From JAGVSR01 sp964589785 (lineage in GTDB: Bacteria; Pseudomonadota; Alphaproteobacteria; Rhizobiales; Hyphomicrobiaceae), in the NCBI GenBank assembly GCA_964589785.1, contig CAZPUQ010000007.1, forward strand, positions 99,583 to 163,582: 64,000 nt of DNA. The letters are read 5' to 3'. Shown piece by piece: positions 52,319 to 63,452 of the stretch (positions are counted from its first letter, which is position 1; each line of letters opens with the position of its first letter). Made by a program: the position numbers and the translations under genes. The notes below the pieces were generated by a model, which did no database searches, had not been told where the DNA came from, and saw nothing but the letters and a program-made list of their open reading frames with translations.

Positions 52319-53596
52319 ATGAACGAACCTCACCGGCTGACCGCGGCGGAATTGCATGCGGATATCGCAGCCCGGCGCCTCACCAGCGTCGAGGTGGTCC
52401 GCGCTTGCCTTGGCCGGATCGCGGAACGGGACGGGACCATCGCCGCCTGGGCGCACCTGGAGCCCGAGCTGGCGCTCGCCGCAGCGCGCGCCGCCGACGG
52501 CGCCGCGGCCGCCGGCGGGCCACTTGGGCCGCTGCATGGCGTCCCCGTCGGCATCAAGGACATCATCGACACCGAAGGATTGCCGACCGAGTACGGCACG
52601 CCCGCCTTTGCCGGCCGGCGGCCGGCGCGAGACGCAGAGGTGGTCGGGCGGCTCAAGGCGGCTGGCGCGATCATCCTCGGCAAGACGGTGACGACGGAGC
52701 TGGCGTTCTACGGTCCCGGGCCGACGCGCAACCCGCACGACCTCGACCGCACGCCGGGCGGCTCGTCTTCGGGATCGGCGGCGGCGGTGGCCGACCTGCA
52801 CGTGCCCCTGGCGCTCGGCTCGCAGACCGCCGGCTCGATTTTACGGCCCGCCTCCTATTGCGGGGTTTTCGGCTTCAAGCCGACCTTCGGCGCGATCCCG
52901 CTCGACGGCGTTCTGGCGCAGTCGCTGCCTCTCGACACGCTCGGCTGCTATGCGCGTTCGCTCGCCGACCTCGCGCTGGCGACCGGCGTGCTCACCGGGA
53001 CCGCACTCGAGCTTCCGGCGATCTCCAGCCGGCCGTTGCGCTTGGCGTTCGTGAAGTCGCCCGCGTGGCCTGAGGGCGACGCCGCCATGCGCGCCGCGTT
53101 CGAGGCCCTTGCCCGGCGCCATGCCAGCGTCATCGAAGAGGTCGCGCTGCCCGATGCGTTCGCGGAGACGGGCGGCCTGCAGCGCGCGGTGCAGTTCCAC
53201 GACATCGCAAAGAACTACGGGCCGATCGTTGCGGCGCACGGTGCCCTCATGAGCGGCAAGCTCAAGGACACGGTGGCCGAAGGGAGCACGGTGACGGAGG
53301 CCGAATACCAGGCTGCCCTCGGCCGCCGCGACCCGCTCTATGCGGCGCTCGCGCCGATCCTTGCCGGCTACGACGCGATCCTGACGCCGGCCGCGCCGGG
53401 CATCGCGCCGCGCGGGCTGTCGGCAACCGGCTCGCCGATGTTCAACTTCCTCTGGACCTATCTCGGCATGCCGGCCGTGAGCCTGCCGCTGCTCACCGTC
53501 GAGGGCCTGCCGCTCGGCGTGCAGCTCGTCGGTCGGCGCGGCGAGGATGCCCGCCTGCTCGCCGTGTCGCAGCGGGTGATGGGCGTCCTCAGCTAA
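52319..53596 (+). CDS. Amidase signature family enzyme
   Basis: A 425-aa amidase of the GatA/fatty-acid-amide-hydrolase superfamily. The Ser-cisSer-Lys triad is visible: Lys in GVPVGIKDIIDTEG (near 79) and the Ser-rich motif GGSSSGSAAAVA with GSQTAGSILRPASYCG (near 149-180). HGVPVGIKD and TPGGSSSGSAAAVAD fit the signature well. It lacks the C-terminal part and gatB/gatC neighbours that would point to tRNA amidotransferase, so it probably hydrolyses a small amide. ATG 52319 has AGAGGA upstream. Its end overlaps the convergent MOSC gene by 8 bp. Confidence 0.92.
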   Translation: MNEPHRLTAAELHADIAARRLTSVEVVRACLGRIAERDGTIAAWAHLEPELALAAARAADGAAAAGGPLGPLHGVPVGIKDIIDTEGLPTEYGTPAFAGRRPARDAEVVGRLKAAGAIILGKTVTTELAFYGPGPTRNPHDLDRTPGGSSSGSAAAVADLHVPLALGSQTAGSILRPASYCGVFGFKPTFGAIPLDGVLAQSLPLDTLGCYARSLADLALATGVLTGTALELPAISSRPLRLAFVKSPAWPEGDAAMRAAFEALARRHASVIEEVALPDAFAETGGLQRAVQFHDIAKNYGPIVAAHGALMSGKLKDTVAEGSTVTEAEYQAALGRRDPLYAALAPILAGYDAILTPAAPGIAPRGLSATGSPMFNFLWTYLGMPAVSLPLLTVEGLPLGVQLVGRRGEDARLLAVSQRVMGVLS

Positions 53597-54347
53597 GGCT
53601 CACGATGTCGCCGCCCGCGACGCGTCCCCCGCCCGTCACCCGGGCATAGACGCCGAAGTCGCTATGCCCGAACTGGCGCCGCAGCAGGGCCGGAATGTCG
53701 AGATCGCGCCGGCCGGTCGCGGGATCGACGTTGCTCGCCGCGCAGCGCTCGGTCCTTTGAAAGACCTCAAGCGTCGCGCCGCCGATCCGGATCGTCTTTC
53801 CGATCCAGGCGAGCTCCGACCAAGAGGGGGCGCCCGTCACGACGAGGTTCGGACGAAACCGCAACGGATCGAGCGGGTGGGCGACGAGGCGCTCGAGGTC
53901 GGCGACACTCGCCAGGTTGACGAGATGCACGCATGTCTCGGCCATGTCCGAGATGGACAGGCCCTCGGCGTGGACGACGCGCGGCGGCCCGCGCAGATCG
54001 CCCTTCAGATACTCGGCAAAGAACTGCGCGATGATCGCGCGCCCCGCCGGCGTGGCGAGGTCGCCTTTGGCCACTTCTCCCCCGTTGCGGACGATCGCCA
54101 GCGTCGCGGATGCCGGATCGAAGACGGCCCGGATGGTGGCCAGGTCCGCGTGGCTCATGAGGGTGACGAAATTGCCCTTCGGCACATGGCGGGCGGTGTA
54201 GGGATCGAACCGCCCCGCACCGTTCTCGATGGCGTAGGCGCGGTCATAGGGGAGGGTTTCGCCGGGCCGCAGATCGACGCTGGTCAGCGGATCGGCCGAG
54301 AGGCCCTTGACCGGATAGCGGTAGATGGCGACGAGCCGGGTCGTCAT
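53589..54347 (-). CDS. MOSC domain protein (molybdenum cofactor sulfurase C-terminal-like)
   Basis: A 252-aa protein with the N-terminal MOSC beta-barrel (LVAIYRYPVKGLSADPL, residues 5-21) and the C-terminal MOSC domain. FRPNLVVTGAPSWSELAWIGK and the conserved Cys in RTERCAASNVDPATGRRD (near 198) are hallmarks; this Cys is thought to bind the molybdenum cofactor or transfer sulfur. Stand-alone MOSC proteins include the N-hydroxylated-compound reductases (YcbX, mARC). There is no YcbX-type ferredoxin domain. ATG 54347 has AAGGA upstream. Confidence 0.9.
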   Translation of the reverse strand: MTTRLVAIYRYPVKGLSADPLTSVDLRPGETLPYDRAYAIENGAGRFDPYTARHVPKGNFVTLMSHADLATIRAVFDPASATLAIVRNGGEVAKGDLATPAGRAIIAQFFAEYLKGDLRGPPRVVHAEGLSISDMAETCVHLVNLASVADLERLVAHPLDPLRFRPNLVVTGAPSWSELAWIGKTIRIGGATLEVFQRTERCAASNVDPATGRRDLDIPALLRRQFGHSDFGVYARVTGGGRVAGGDIVSLS

Positions 54348-54604
54348 GGTCGTCCTTCGCGCTTGTGCCGGCGCGGACCTGCCGGGTGTCCTCTATCGGC
54401 GAGCCTCCGCGGACGCTAGGATGCGGGCATCGCACAGCTTCCCCCTTTTCGCGGCCGCCAGCCAATCCCATATGGCGGATGTGCGCAAGCCGCGGGCCGC
54501 CTTCGGGGCTATCGGTGACTGCACAACTGAAATCCTGACAAGAACGGCGCTTCATCCCATGCACCTCCGGGCGGTGGGAAAGCGGGCGGGAAGGACCAGA
54601 CCCC

Positions 54605-57202
<2,598 letters not shown>

Positions 57203-57246
57203 CGAACGTGCTGCACGCCGGCGCGTTGACGGAGTCGGACTCGTTG

Positions 57247-57304
57247 CTGCCCCTCACCCCGCCCCTCTCCCCGTAACGCTGTCGCGTTGCGGGGCGAGGG
57301 GCAG
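57247..57304. repeat. Inverted repeat between clpB and the convergent LplT-PlsC-Aas gene
   Basis: Outer arms CTGCCCCTC / GAGGGGCAG and an inner pair CCCCGTAACGC / GCGTTGCGGGG with a 4-nt loop form a long hairpin. It resembles common CCCCTC-type intergenic elements of alphaproteobacteria and may also stop transcription from both sides. Confidence 0.55.
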
Positions 57305-57348
57305 CCGCGCGTGACACGCATGAGAGACAGCGGCCTTATTGCCGGCCG

Positions 57349-60300
57349 TTACGCCGCCGTCTTCGGCTCGCCCGGCAGCGCGGGTTCCTCGACGAGCGCG
57401 ACCGGCTTGGCGGGGCGCGCGGCGAGCTTGTCCTTCACGAGCTTCGTCGCGGCCACGTAGTCCGGCTTGCCGGAACCGAGCAGCGGGATGCGCTCGACGA
57501 AAAGGATTTCCGCCGGCACATTGAGCTCCGACAGTCCCTTGGCCTTCACGTGGCGCCCGAAGGCCTCCCGCGTGGGCGACGGGTCCGTCGTCAGCAGCAC
57601 GAGGCGCTCGCCCTTGCGCGCATCGGGAACCGAGACGACGATGGTGAGAAGGCTCGGCCACAGCTCCGCCGCCAGCGCTTCCACCGCCGACAGCGAGACC
57701 ATCTCGCCCGCGATCTTGGCAAAGCGCTTGGCGCGCCCCTTGATTGTGAGGAAGCCCTGCGCGTCGATGGCGACGATGTCGCCCGTGTCGTGCCAGCCGT
57801 CGTGCGGCGGCTCGAGCACGCCCGGGTTCTCGGTGCGCATGTAGCCCAGCATCACGTTCGGGCCGCGCACGAAGAGCCGGCCGCCCTCGTCGATGCCCGG
57901 CACCGGCTCCAGGCGCGCCTCCATCAGCGGTGCGAGACGGCCGACGGTGCCCGACTTGTTGGCGAGCGGCGTGTTGATCGCGAGCACGGGCGCCGTCTCG
58001 GTGACGCCGTAGCCTTCCAGGATGCGCACGCCGAACTTCTCCATGTACGTCTGCCGCGTGCGATCCTTCACGGCCTCCGCGCCCGCGACGATGAGGCGGA
58101 TGCGATGGAAGTCGTAGGGGTGGGCCGAGCGCGCGTAGCCGTTGAGGAACGTGTCGGTGCCGAACAGGATCGTGGCGTTCGAGCCGTACACGAGCTCGGG
58201 CACGATGCGGTAGTGCAGCGGCGAGGGATAGAGATAGACCGGCACGCCGCCGACGAGCGGCATCACGAGCCCACCCGTGAGGCCGAAGGAATGGAACACC
58301 GGCATCACGTTGAACACCTTGTCCTGGCCGTTGACCGCGATGCGATGCAGGCACTGGAAGGCGTTGGCGAGCAGGTTCCTGTGGCTCAAGACGACGCCCT
58401 TCGGCGTGCCTTCCGAGCCCGAGGTGAAGAGGATCGCGGCGGGATCGTCCGGCTTGCGCGCGACCTGCGGCTTGGAGCCCTGCCGCAGGCCGGCGATCTT
58501 GTCGCCAATGCCGATCGCGGCCTTGACGTCCTCCAGATAGATGACCTTGGCGACCTCGGAGAGCTTGTCCACGGCGTCGGCGAGCTTCGCCTTCTCCACG
58601 AAGGCGCGCGAGGTGAGGATCACGTCCACCTTCGCGGCCCGGCAGGCATAGATCATGTTCTGCGCGCCGGCCGAGAAGTTGAGCATGGCGGCGACGCGTC
58701 CGATCGTCTGCAGCGCGAAGAACGTCACCGCGACGCCGGCCGCGTTCGGCAGCAGCACGCCGACGGCGGCGCCCTCCGGCGCGAGCGGCGCGATTCTGCG
58801 GCCGAGCACCTGCGCGCCGAGGATCAGCTTGCGGTAGGAGAGCTTCGCACCGAGCGCGTCCTCGATCGCCGGCTTGCCCGTGTCGCGCGTCGCTTTGGCT
58901 TCGCACAGCGCCGAGAACAGCGTCTGGTCGAGGTTCGTCGTCAGCACCGCGGTATTGACCATGATGTCCTGCAGCGCCGCACCCGCCGCCTGCCGGCGCG
59001 CCTTGCCGCGCAGCGCCTGATCGACCGGCAGCCTCACCGCCGGCAGGATGGTGACGGTCGTCTTCGGGAACAGCGCCTTCCGCGTCTGGTAGCGGTTGAG
59101 GTAGCCGAAGTGCGAGCGCTCCACGCCGTCGATGCGCACGGGCACCACGACGGCGTCCGCCTTGTCGGCGATCATCGCGGTTCCGTCATAGACTTTCATC
59201 AGGCCGCCGGTCGTCGTCAGCCGGCCCTCGGGGAAGATGACGAGCGTCTCGCCGGCCTTCACGTCGTTGATGAGATGGCGCGTGCTCAACGGCTTGGTCG
59301 GATCGATCGCGTGGGCCCTCGCGAGCTTGAGGAACGGCTTCACCCACCAGCGCGCGGCGATGCCGGTATCGATGGCATAGGATGCGTAGTCCGGCATGAT
59401 GGCATGCATCAGCGGCGCATCGAGGAAGCTGACGTGGTTCGGCGCGACGATGGCGCGCGTGCCGGCGGGCGGCAGGTTCTCGGTGCCTTTCACTTCGAGG
59501 CGCAGGAACACCCTGAAGAGGAACATCGCGAGGTCCTTGAGCCCGTGGCTGCCCCAGGCGCGCAGAACGAGGCCCATCGCGATGAGGTTCGCGATGCCGA
59601 GCCCGAGGAACAGGCTCGAGGAGCCAAGCCCCGCCCATTGCAGTCCCGCGAGCGCCAGGCTCGCCAGCACCATGAAGGCGGCGGACAAGACGTTGCAGGC
59701 GGCGACGACCCGCGCCTTGCGATCCGCCGGCGCCCACAGCTGGACGGCTGCGAACGACGGGACGATGAAAAGACCGCCGGCGAGCGAGAGAAGGAACAGG
59801 CCGGCAGCGAGCCGCACGCCTGTGAAGCTTGCAAGGAAGCCCGCCGCGTCGAGCGGCTCGACCGCGCGTGTCAGCCCCGACGTCGTCCAGGCGAGATCGA
59901 GGCAGGCGAGCGCCATCAGGAACGCGCCGACGGGCACGAGCGCCATGTTCGGCCGCAGCCGGCTGGCCCTTGCCGCCAGCAGCGAGCCGGCCGCGATGCC
60001 GACCGTGAAGACAAGCAGGCCCAGCGTGATGACGCCCTGCGTGCCGTTGAGACCGTCCTTCAGCATGACCGGCAGCAGCGAGAGCGCGACGGCGCCGACG
60101 AGCCAGAACCAGCTCGTGATGAGGCCGCCCGTCCAAAGCCGGCGGTCTTGGCGCAACTCGCTTAAGAGCGCGAACGTGGACGTCACCGGGTTGGCGGTGA
60201 CGACGAGATGCGGCGCGGCGGCGCCCGTGCGCGGAATAAGACGCGCGGCGAGCCAGCACAGGATGGACAGCGCCACGACCCACACGGGAAGCTGCGACGC

Positions 60301-60804
60301 GCTGCCCTCCGGGTGGACCATGAGTCCGCCGGCGACCGTGCCGATGAGGATGGCGGCGAAGGTGGCGCTTTCGACGAGCGCGTTGCCGGCGGAGATCTCG
60401 GTCTTGTCGAGGATCTGGGGCAGGATGCCGTATTTGACCGGTCCGAACAGCGCCGCGACGATGCCGTAGCCGGTCAGAGCCGCGAACAGGACGGGCACGG
60501 AGTTGAGCCAGAAGCCCGCCGCCGCGACGAGCGCGATCGGGATCTCGAACCGCTTGAGCCACTCGGCGAGGTCGGCCTTGTCGTACTTGTCGGCCCATTC
60601 GCCGCCGAGACCGGAGAGCAGGAAGAACGGCGCGACGAGCACGGCGCCGGCAAGCGCCACGAGGGACGCGCCTTCCGCCTCGCCGATCTTGAACAGGATC
60701 AGGATGACGAGCGCGTTCTTCACCAGGTTGTCGCTCAGCGCCGAGAGGAACTGGCACCAGAAGAGGGCGGCGAACCGGCGCGTCGCAAGAAGTGCGGGGA
60801 TCAT
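57349..60804 (-). CDS. LplT-PlsC-Aas fusion: lysophospholipid transporter / acyltransferase / acyl-ACP synthetase
   Basis: An 1151-aa trifunctional membrane protein for phospholipid repair. Residues 1-400 are a major facilitator domain like LplT (FWCQFLSALSDNLVKNAL, GGEWADKYDK), which flips lysophospholipids inward. Residues about 430-640 are a PlsC-type acyltransferase with NHVSFLDAP (HxxxxD, near 455) and FPEGRLTTTGG. Residues about 650-1151 are an AMP-forming acyl-ACP/CoA synthetase with ILFTSGSEGTPKGVVLSH (near 793), GYGVTETAPV and DTGDIVAIDAQGFLTIKGRAKRF. In E. coli the same steps need lplT and aas, two genes. ATG 60804 begins the first membrane span. A small gene and a dual-operator promoter lie upstream. 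Confidence 0.92.
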   Translation of the reverse strand: MIPALLATRRFAALFWCQFLSALSDNLVKNALVILILFKIGEAEGASLVALAGAVLVAPFFLLSGLGGEWADKYDKADLAEWLKRFEIPIALVAAAGFWLNSVPVLFAALTGYGIVAALFGPVKYGILPQILDKTEISAGNALVESATFAAILIGTVAGGLMVHPEGSASQLPVWVVALSILCWLAARLIPRTGAAAPHLVVTANPVTSTFALLSELRQDRRLWTGGLITSWFWLVGAVALSLLPVMLKDGLNGTQGVITLGLLVFTVGIAAGSLLAARASRLRPNMALVPVGAFLMALACLDLAWTTSGLTRAVEPLDAAGFLASFTGVRLAAGLFLLSLAGGLFIVPSFAAVQLWAPADRKARVVAACNVLSAAFMVLASLALAGLQWAGLGSSSLFLGLGIANLIAMGLVLRAWGSHGLKDLAMFLFRVFLRLEVKGTENLPPAGTRAIVAPNHVSFLDAPLMHAIMPDYASYAIDTGIAARWWVKPFLKLARAHAIDPTKPLSTRHLINDVKAGETLVIFPEGRLTTTGGLMKVYDGTAMIADKADAVVVPVRIDGVERSHFGYLNRYQTRKALFPKTTVTILPAVRLPVDQALRGKARRQAAGAALQDIMVNTAVLTTNLDQTLFSALCEAKATRDTGKPAIEDALGAKLSYRKLILGAQVLGRRIAPLAPEGAAVGVLLPNAAGVAVTFFALQTIGRVAAMLNFSAGAQNMIYACRAAKVDVILTSRAFVEKAKLADAVDKLSEVAKVIYLEDVKAAIGIGDKIAGLRQGSKPQVARKPDDPAAILFTSGSEGTPKGVVLSHRNLLANAFQCLHRIAVNGQDKVFNVMPVFHSFGLTGGLVMPLVGGVPVYLYPSPLHYRIVPELVYGSNATILFGTDTFLNGYARSAHPYDFHRIRLIVAGAEAVKDRTRQTYMEKFGVRILEGYGVTETAPVLAINTPLANKSGTVGRLAPLMEARLEPVPGIDEGGRLFVRGPNVMLGYMRTENPGVLEPPHDGWHDTGDIVAIDAQGFLTIKGRAKRFAKIAGEMVSLSAVEALAAELWPSLLTIVVSVPDARKGERLVLLTTDPSPTREAFGRHVKAKGLSELNVPAEILFVERIPLLGSGKPDYVAATKLVKDKLAARPAKPVALVEEPALPGEPKTAA

Positions 60805-60872
60805 GAGGCGGAATCCTTGCGTGAGGTCTTGTCTTGATCGGGCGGTGGGGCGAGAGGGCGCGGCGGGTCGCG

Positions 60873-61100
60873 TCAATCCGCGAAAGCGGCGCCAGTATGG
60901 GTCGCAAGATGGTTAAAGAACGGCTGAGTCCGATCCGCTTGAGGCTTGAGCGCGGTGGGGTTTTTCAACGCGGGCTTCTCAAGTTCGGGCGTCCATGCGG
61001 GCGGCCGCGACGGACGGTCGAGACCGGCGATGTCGGCGGCCAGGCCGGACGCGCATAGCGCGGCGGGGCCGATCAGGATGCGGTCGACAAGGCTCAGCAT
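60873..61100 (-). CDS. Small hypothetical protein (75 aa) upstream of the LplT-PlsC-Aas gene
   Basis: A short protein beginning MLSLVDRILIGPAALCASGLAADIAGLDRP, with a hydrophobic first 25 residues that could be a membrane or signal segment, and then a Pro/Lys-rich tail. ATG 61100 has GGAG 8 bp upstream. It lies between a well-formed promoter with two palindromic operators (61118-61163) and the fusion gene 68 bp downstream, so it is probably the first gene of that operon. No family recognised. Confidence 0.55.
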   Translation of the reverse strand: MLSLVDRILIGPAALCASGLAADIAGLDRPSRPPAWTPELEKPALKNPTALKPQADRTQPFFNHLATHTGAAFAD

Positions 61101-61117
61101 GGCGGCTTCTCCAGAAA

Positions 61118-61130
61118 TGAACATTGTTCA
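61118..61130 (-). promoter_or_regulatory. Palindromic operator 1 (TGAAC-ATT-GTTCA)
   Basis: A perfect 13-bp palindrome in which TGAAC and GTTCA flank ATT. It covers the predicted transcription start of the minus-strand promoter at 61135-61163. The spacing to the second palindrome is 32 bp centre to centre, about three helical turns, which favours cooperative binding of a dimeric repressor, for example of the TetR family. Confidence 0.6.
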
Positions 61131-61134
61131 GATT

Positions 61135-61163
61135 CATATATAGAGCACCTGAACTATGTTCAA
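61135..61163 (-). promoter_or_regulatory. Sigma-70 promoter overlapped by palindromic operator 2 (TGAAC-TAT-GTTCA)
   Basis: On the minus strand the -35 element TTGAAC (61158-61163) and the -10 element TATATG (61135-61140) are separated by 17 bp. The palindrome TGAAC-TAT-GTTCA at 61150-61162 covers the -35 and the spacer. It drives the 75-aa gene and probably the LplT-PlsC-Aas gene. Confidence 0.6.
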
Positions 61164-61227
61164 GTTAGGGCACGCCCCGACCTAGGGCGATGGTTAGCTG
61201 GAGGTTGACGGAACGCCCAACCACCCA

Positions 61228-61281
61228 CCCCCACGTCATGGCGGGGTTCAACCCCGCCATCCAAGGCGACAGCCGCCAGCA
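61228..61281 (-). repeat. Dispersed hairpin repeat, copy 3
   Basis: Minus-strand copy with stem ATGGCGGGG / CCCCGCCAT and loop TTGAA, flanked by GACGTGGGG and the GGCGGCTGTCGCC side sequence seen in copy 1. The fifth base of the stem differs from copies 1-2 on both arms, so pairing is kept. Confidence 0.8.
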
Positions 61282-61295
61282 GTTGGGGATGGACT

Positions 61296-61332
61296 CCTGG
61301 ATGGCCGCCTCGAGGGCGGCCATGACGTGGGG
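61296..61332 (+). repeat. Dispersed hairpin repeat, copy 4
   Basis: Stem ATGGCCGCC / GGCGGCCAT with loop TCGAG and right flank GACGTGGGG. Three stem positions differ from copy 1 with matching changes on the other arm. Copies 3 and 4 are inverted relative to each other and 14 bp apart, so they form a pair like bipartite REP elements. Confidence 0.8.
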
Positions 61333-61427
61333 AGAGATGCGGCCCTGAGACTTACAAGGGCGAGGGTGAGGGGCGGCAGCGAGTCGTGAGGGCGGCATCC
61401 GCATCGTGCACGCAACGGCTCGGTACT

Positions 61428-63452
61428 TTAGCGGCTCGCCGTCATGACCGGCGCGCGGCGCATGAGCTCTTCGATGCGGGCGCGCTCGCGCTGGTACTCG
61501 GCGAGGTCCTTGCCCGCCAGCTTGCGCTCCCTCGGAACCTGGATCGAGAGCGGATCGACGAAGCGGGTGTTGATCAGCACCTCGTAGTGCAGATGCGGAC
61601 CGGACGAGAGCCCGGTCGATCCGACGTAGCCGATGATCTGCCCCTGACGAATTTTCAGGCCGGGCTGCATGCCCGCAGCGATCCGGCTCATGTGGCTGTA
61701 GGCGGTTTGATAGCCGTTGGCGTGGCGGATGCGCACGTAGTTGCCGTTGTAGCTCTTGTGGCGCGCCTCCTCGACCGTGCCCGTGCCGGCCGCCAGGATC
61801 GGCGTGCCGACGGGCGCGGCCCAGTCGACGCCGGTGTGCATCTTGCGGATGCCGAGGAGCGGATGATAGCGCACGCCAAAGCCGGACGAGAGGCGCAGGT
61901 CGTCGCCACGGATGGGGCGGCGCATCAGGAACTTGCGCGAGTTGTTCCCCTCCTTGTCGTAATAGTCGACGATCCCGTCGGACGAGCGGAACCGAAAATA
62001 GCTCGAGGTCAGGCCGCCGGTCGCGATCGCGGTGTAGAGCAGCTCTCCCGGCGGTCCGTCGGTGCCGTTCTCTTGCTTCAGGTCGAAGAAATACTCCGCG
62101 GAATCGTCCGCGCGCAGCCGCCGCCTGAAATCGGTCTCCGAGGCATGCACGCGGAAGATCTGCTGGATGGTGTTGGGCGGGACCTGCTGCACGAGGCCGG
62201 CATGATAGAGGCTCGCGTAGAGCGTCGAGGTATTGGCCGTCTCGCTCGCGTTCACGCTCGTCAGGACGTCCTGCTGCGGAGGTGTCGCGCTCGCGATGAA
62301 GTCGCCGCCGGCGTTGCGGGCAACCGTCAGCAGGTGCTCATGTCCGTCGCCGAAGACCGACAGCCGCGACGGCTCCATTTTGCTCGGATCGTCAAGCGAC
62401 GGCACGAGCGTGATGTGAACCTCCTGCCCCGGCTTCAGGCTTCCGTCGGGGAAGATCGTCTCCGCCGAGGCGAGCATCTCGCGTGCGATCCAGCTCTGCG
62501 CGCCGGTCGTGGCGAGGATCTTGGCGAGCGTGTCGCGGCCGCCGACCTTGACGACTCGCACCTGCTGCCCCTCCAGGTCGTCGGATGAGTCCTCGTGCTC
62601 CTCGACCGTCTTCACCAGCACGGAGGTATTGGGCTCCGCGGCCGGGGCCGGCGCTTCGGTGCCGAGCGGCGCCTCCGCTTCGACAGCGGCGTTGGCGGCG
62701 GCCTCGGCCTGATCCTCTTCGTCGACACGGGCGCGCTGCACGAGATCGTCGACCTCGGCCGCGTCGAGCTCCTGCCCGTCCTCGCCCGGCAGGAATCCGC
62801 CGAGCAGCTCCACGACGCGCACGGCCACATCGCTGCGCGCCGCGCCCGCCTCCTCTTCGTCGTTGCTCGCGACGGGCTTGGCGTCGGCGTAGAGCTTGAG
62901 CGGGTTGAACGGCGGAATGACGTCGGAGTAGTTCGCCGGCACCGGCGCGAGCCGCGAGACGATGCGCACGTAGGGCTTGGCGTAGATGTACTCGCGTCCG
63001 TTGCGCCGCTGCCTCAGCGTCTCGTGGATGATGAACCGGGTCGAGGTGGCGCCGGTCGTCACCTGCAGCTTGTCCGTCTTGGCAATGGCCCAGTTGAGGC
63101 CGTCGTCGGGACGATGCGGTGCCGGCATCGGCGCCACGGCCGCATCCATGCGGATGCGGTCGAGTGTCGGCAGGCGCCCCTCGGCCGGATCGCGCGGATC
63201 GGTCGAGCCGTAGACCACGACGACGATGGCGACCGCGCCGACGGTGGCGGCGAGGCATGTGCTCAGAAGCCAGCGGAAGCGCCCGGTCCGGCGGCTGTCG
63301 GCATGATCGGCGGTGTAGACGTCGGCCCGGGCGCCGCGCCCGCGCGAGCCGCGATAGAGATGCGGCAGGCCATCGGCGTGATCAGACGAGCGGGCGCGAT
63401 GCGGGCGATGGCCCGGACGCATGCGCGGCCGATGTCTGAGGTTGTGAGCCAA
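61428..63452 (-). CDS. M23-family metallopeptidase (LytM-type peptidoglycan endopeptidase)
   Basis: A 674-aa envelope protein. A basic, His/Arg-rich cytosolic N-terminus (1-58) is followed by one membrane anchor (LLSTCLAATVGAVAIVVVVYG, about 60-82), a long acidic, partly disordered region, and the M23 domain at about 510-640. The zinc ligands are HTGVDWAAPVGTPI (HxxxD, near 536) and the HLHYEV motif (near 618), with YSHM between, so the enzyme should be active on peptide cross-bridges. The last 40 residues are a charged helix. It is the last gene before the right edge and is convergent with nothing in the window. Confidence 0.93.
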   Translation of the reverse strand: MAHNLRHRPRMRPGHRPHRARSSDHADGLPHLYRGSRGRGARADVYTADHADSRRTGRFRWLLSTCLAATVGAVAIVVVVYGSTDPRDPAEGRLPTLDRIRMDAAVAPMPAPHRPDDGLNWAIAKTDKLQVTTGATSTRFIIHETLRQRRNGREYIYAKPYVRIVSRLAPVPANYSDVIPPFNPLKLYADAKPVASNDEEEAGAARSDVAVRVVELLGGFLPGEDGQELDAAEVDDLVQRARVDEEDQAEAAANAAVEAEAPLGTEAPAPAAEPNTSVLVKTVEEHEDSSDDLEGQQVRVVKVGGRDTLAKILATTGAQSWIAREMLASAETIFPDGSLKPGQEVHITLVPSLDDPSKMEPSRLSVFGDGHEHLLTVARNAGGDFIASATPPQQDVLTSVNASETANTSTLYASLYHAGLVQQVPPNTIQQIFRVHASETDFRRRLRADDSAEYFFDLKQENGTDGPPGELLYTAIATGGLTSSYFRFRSSDGIVDYYDKEGNNSRKFLMRRPIRGDDLRLSSGFGVRYHPLLGIRKMHTGVDWAAPVGTPILAAGTGTVEEARHKSYNGNYVRIRHANGYQTAYSHMSRIAAGMQPGLKIRQGQIIGYVGSTGLSSGPHLHYEVLINTRFVDPLSIQVPRERKLAGKDLAEYQRERARIEELMRRAPVMTASR

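Noticed and set aside
57550..60165. 871-codon plus-strand ORF opposite the LplT-PlsC-Aas gene
   Set aside because: Charged, repetitive, domain-free sequence. The opposite strand has three recognisable domains with catalytic motifs.
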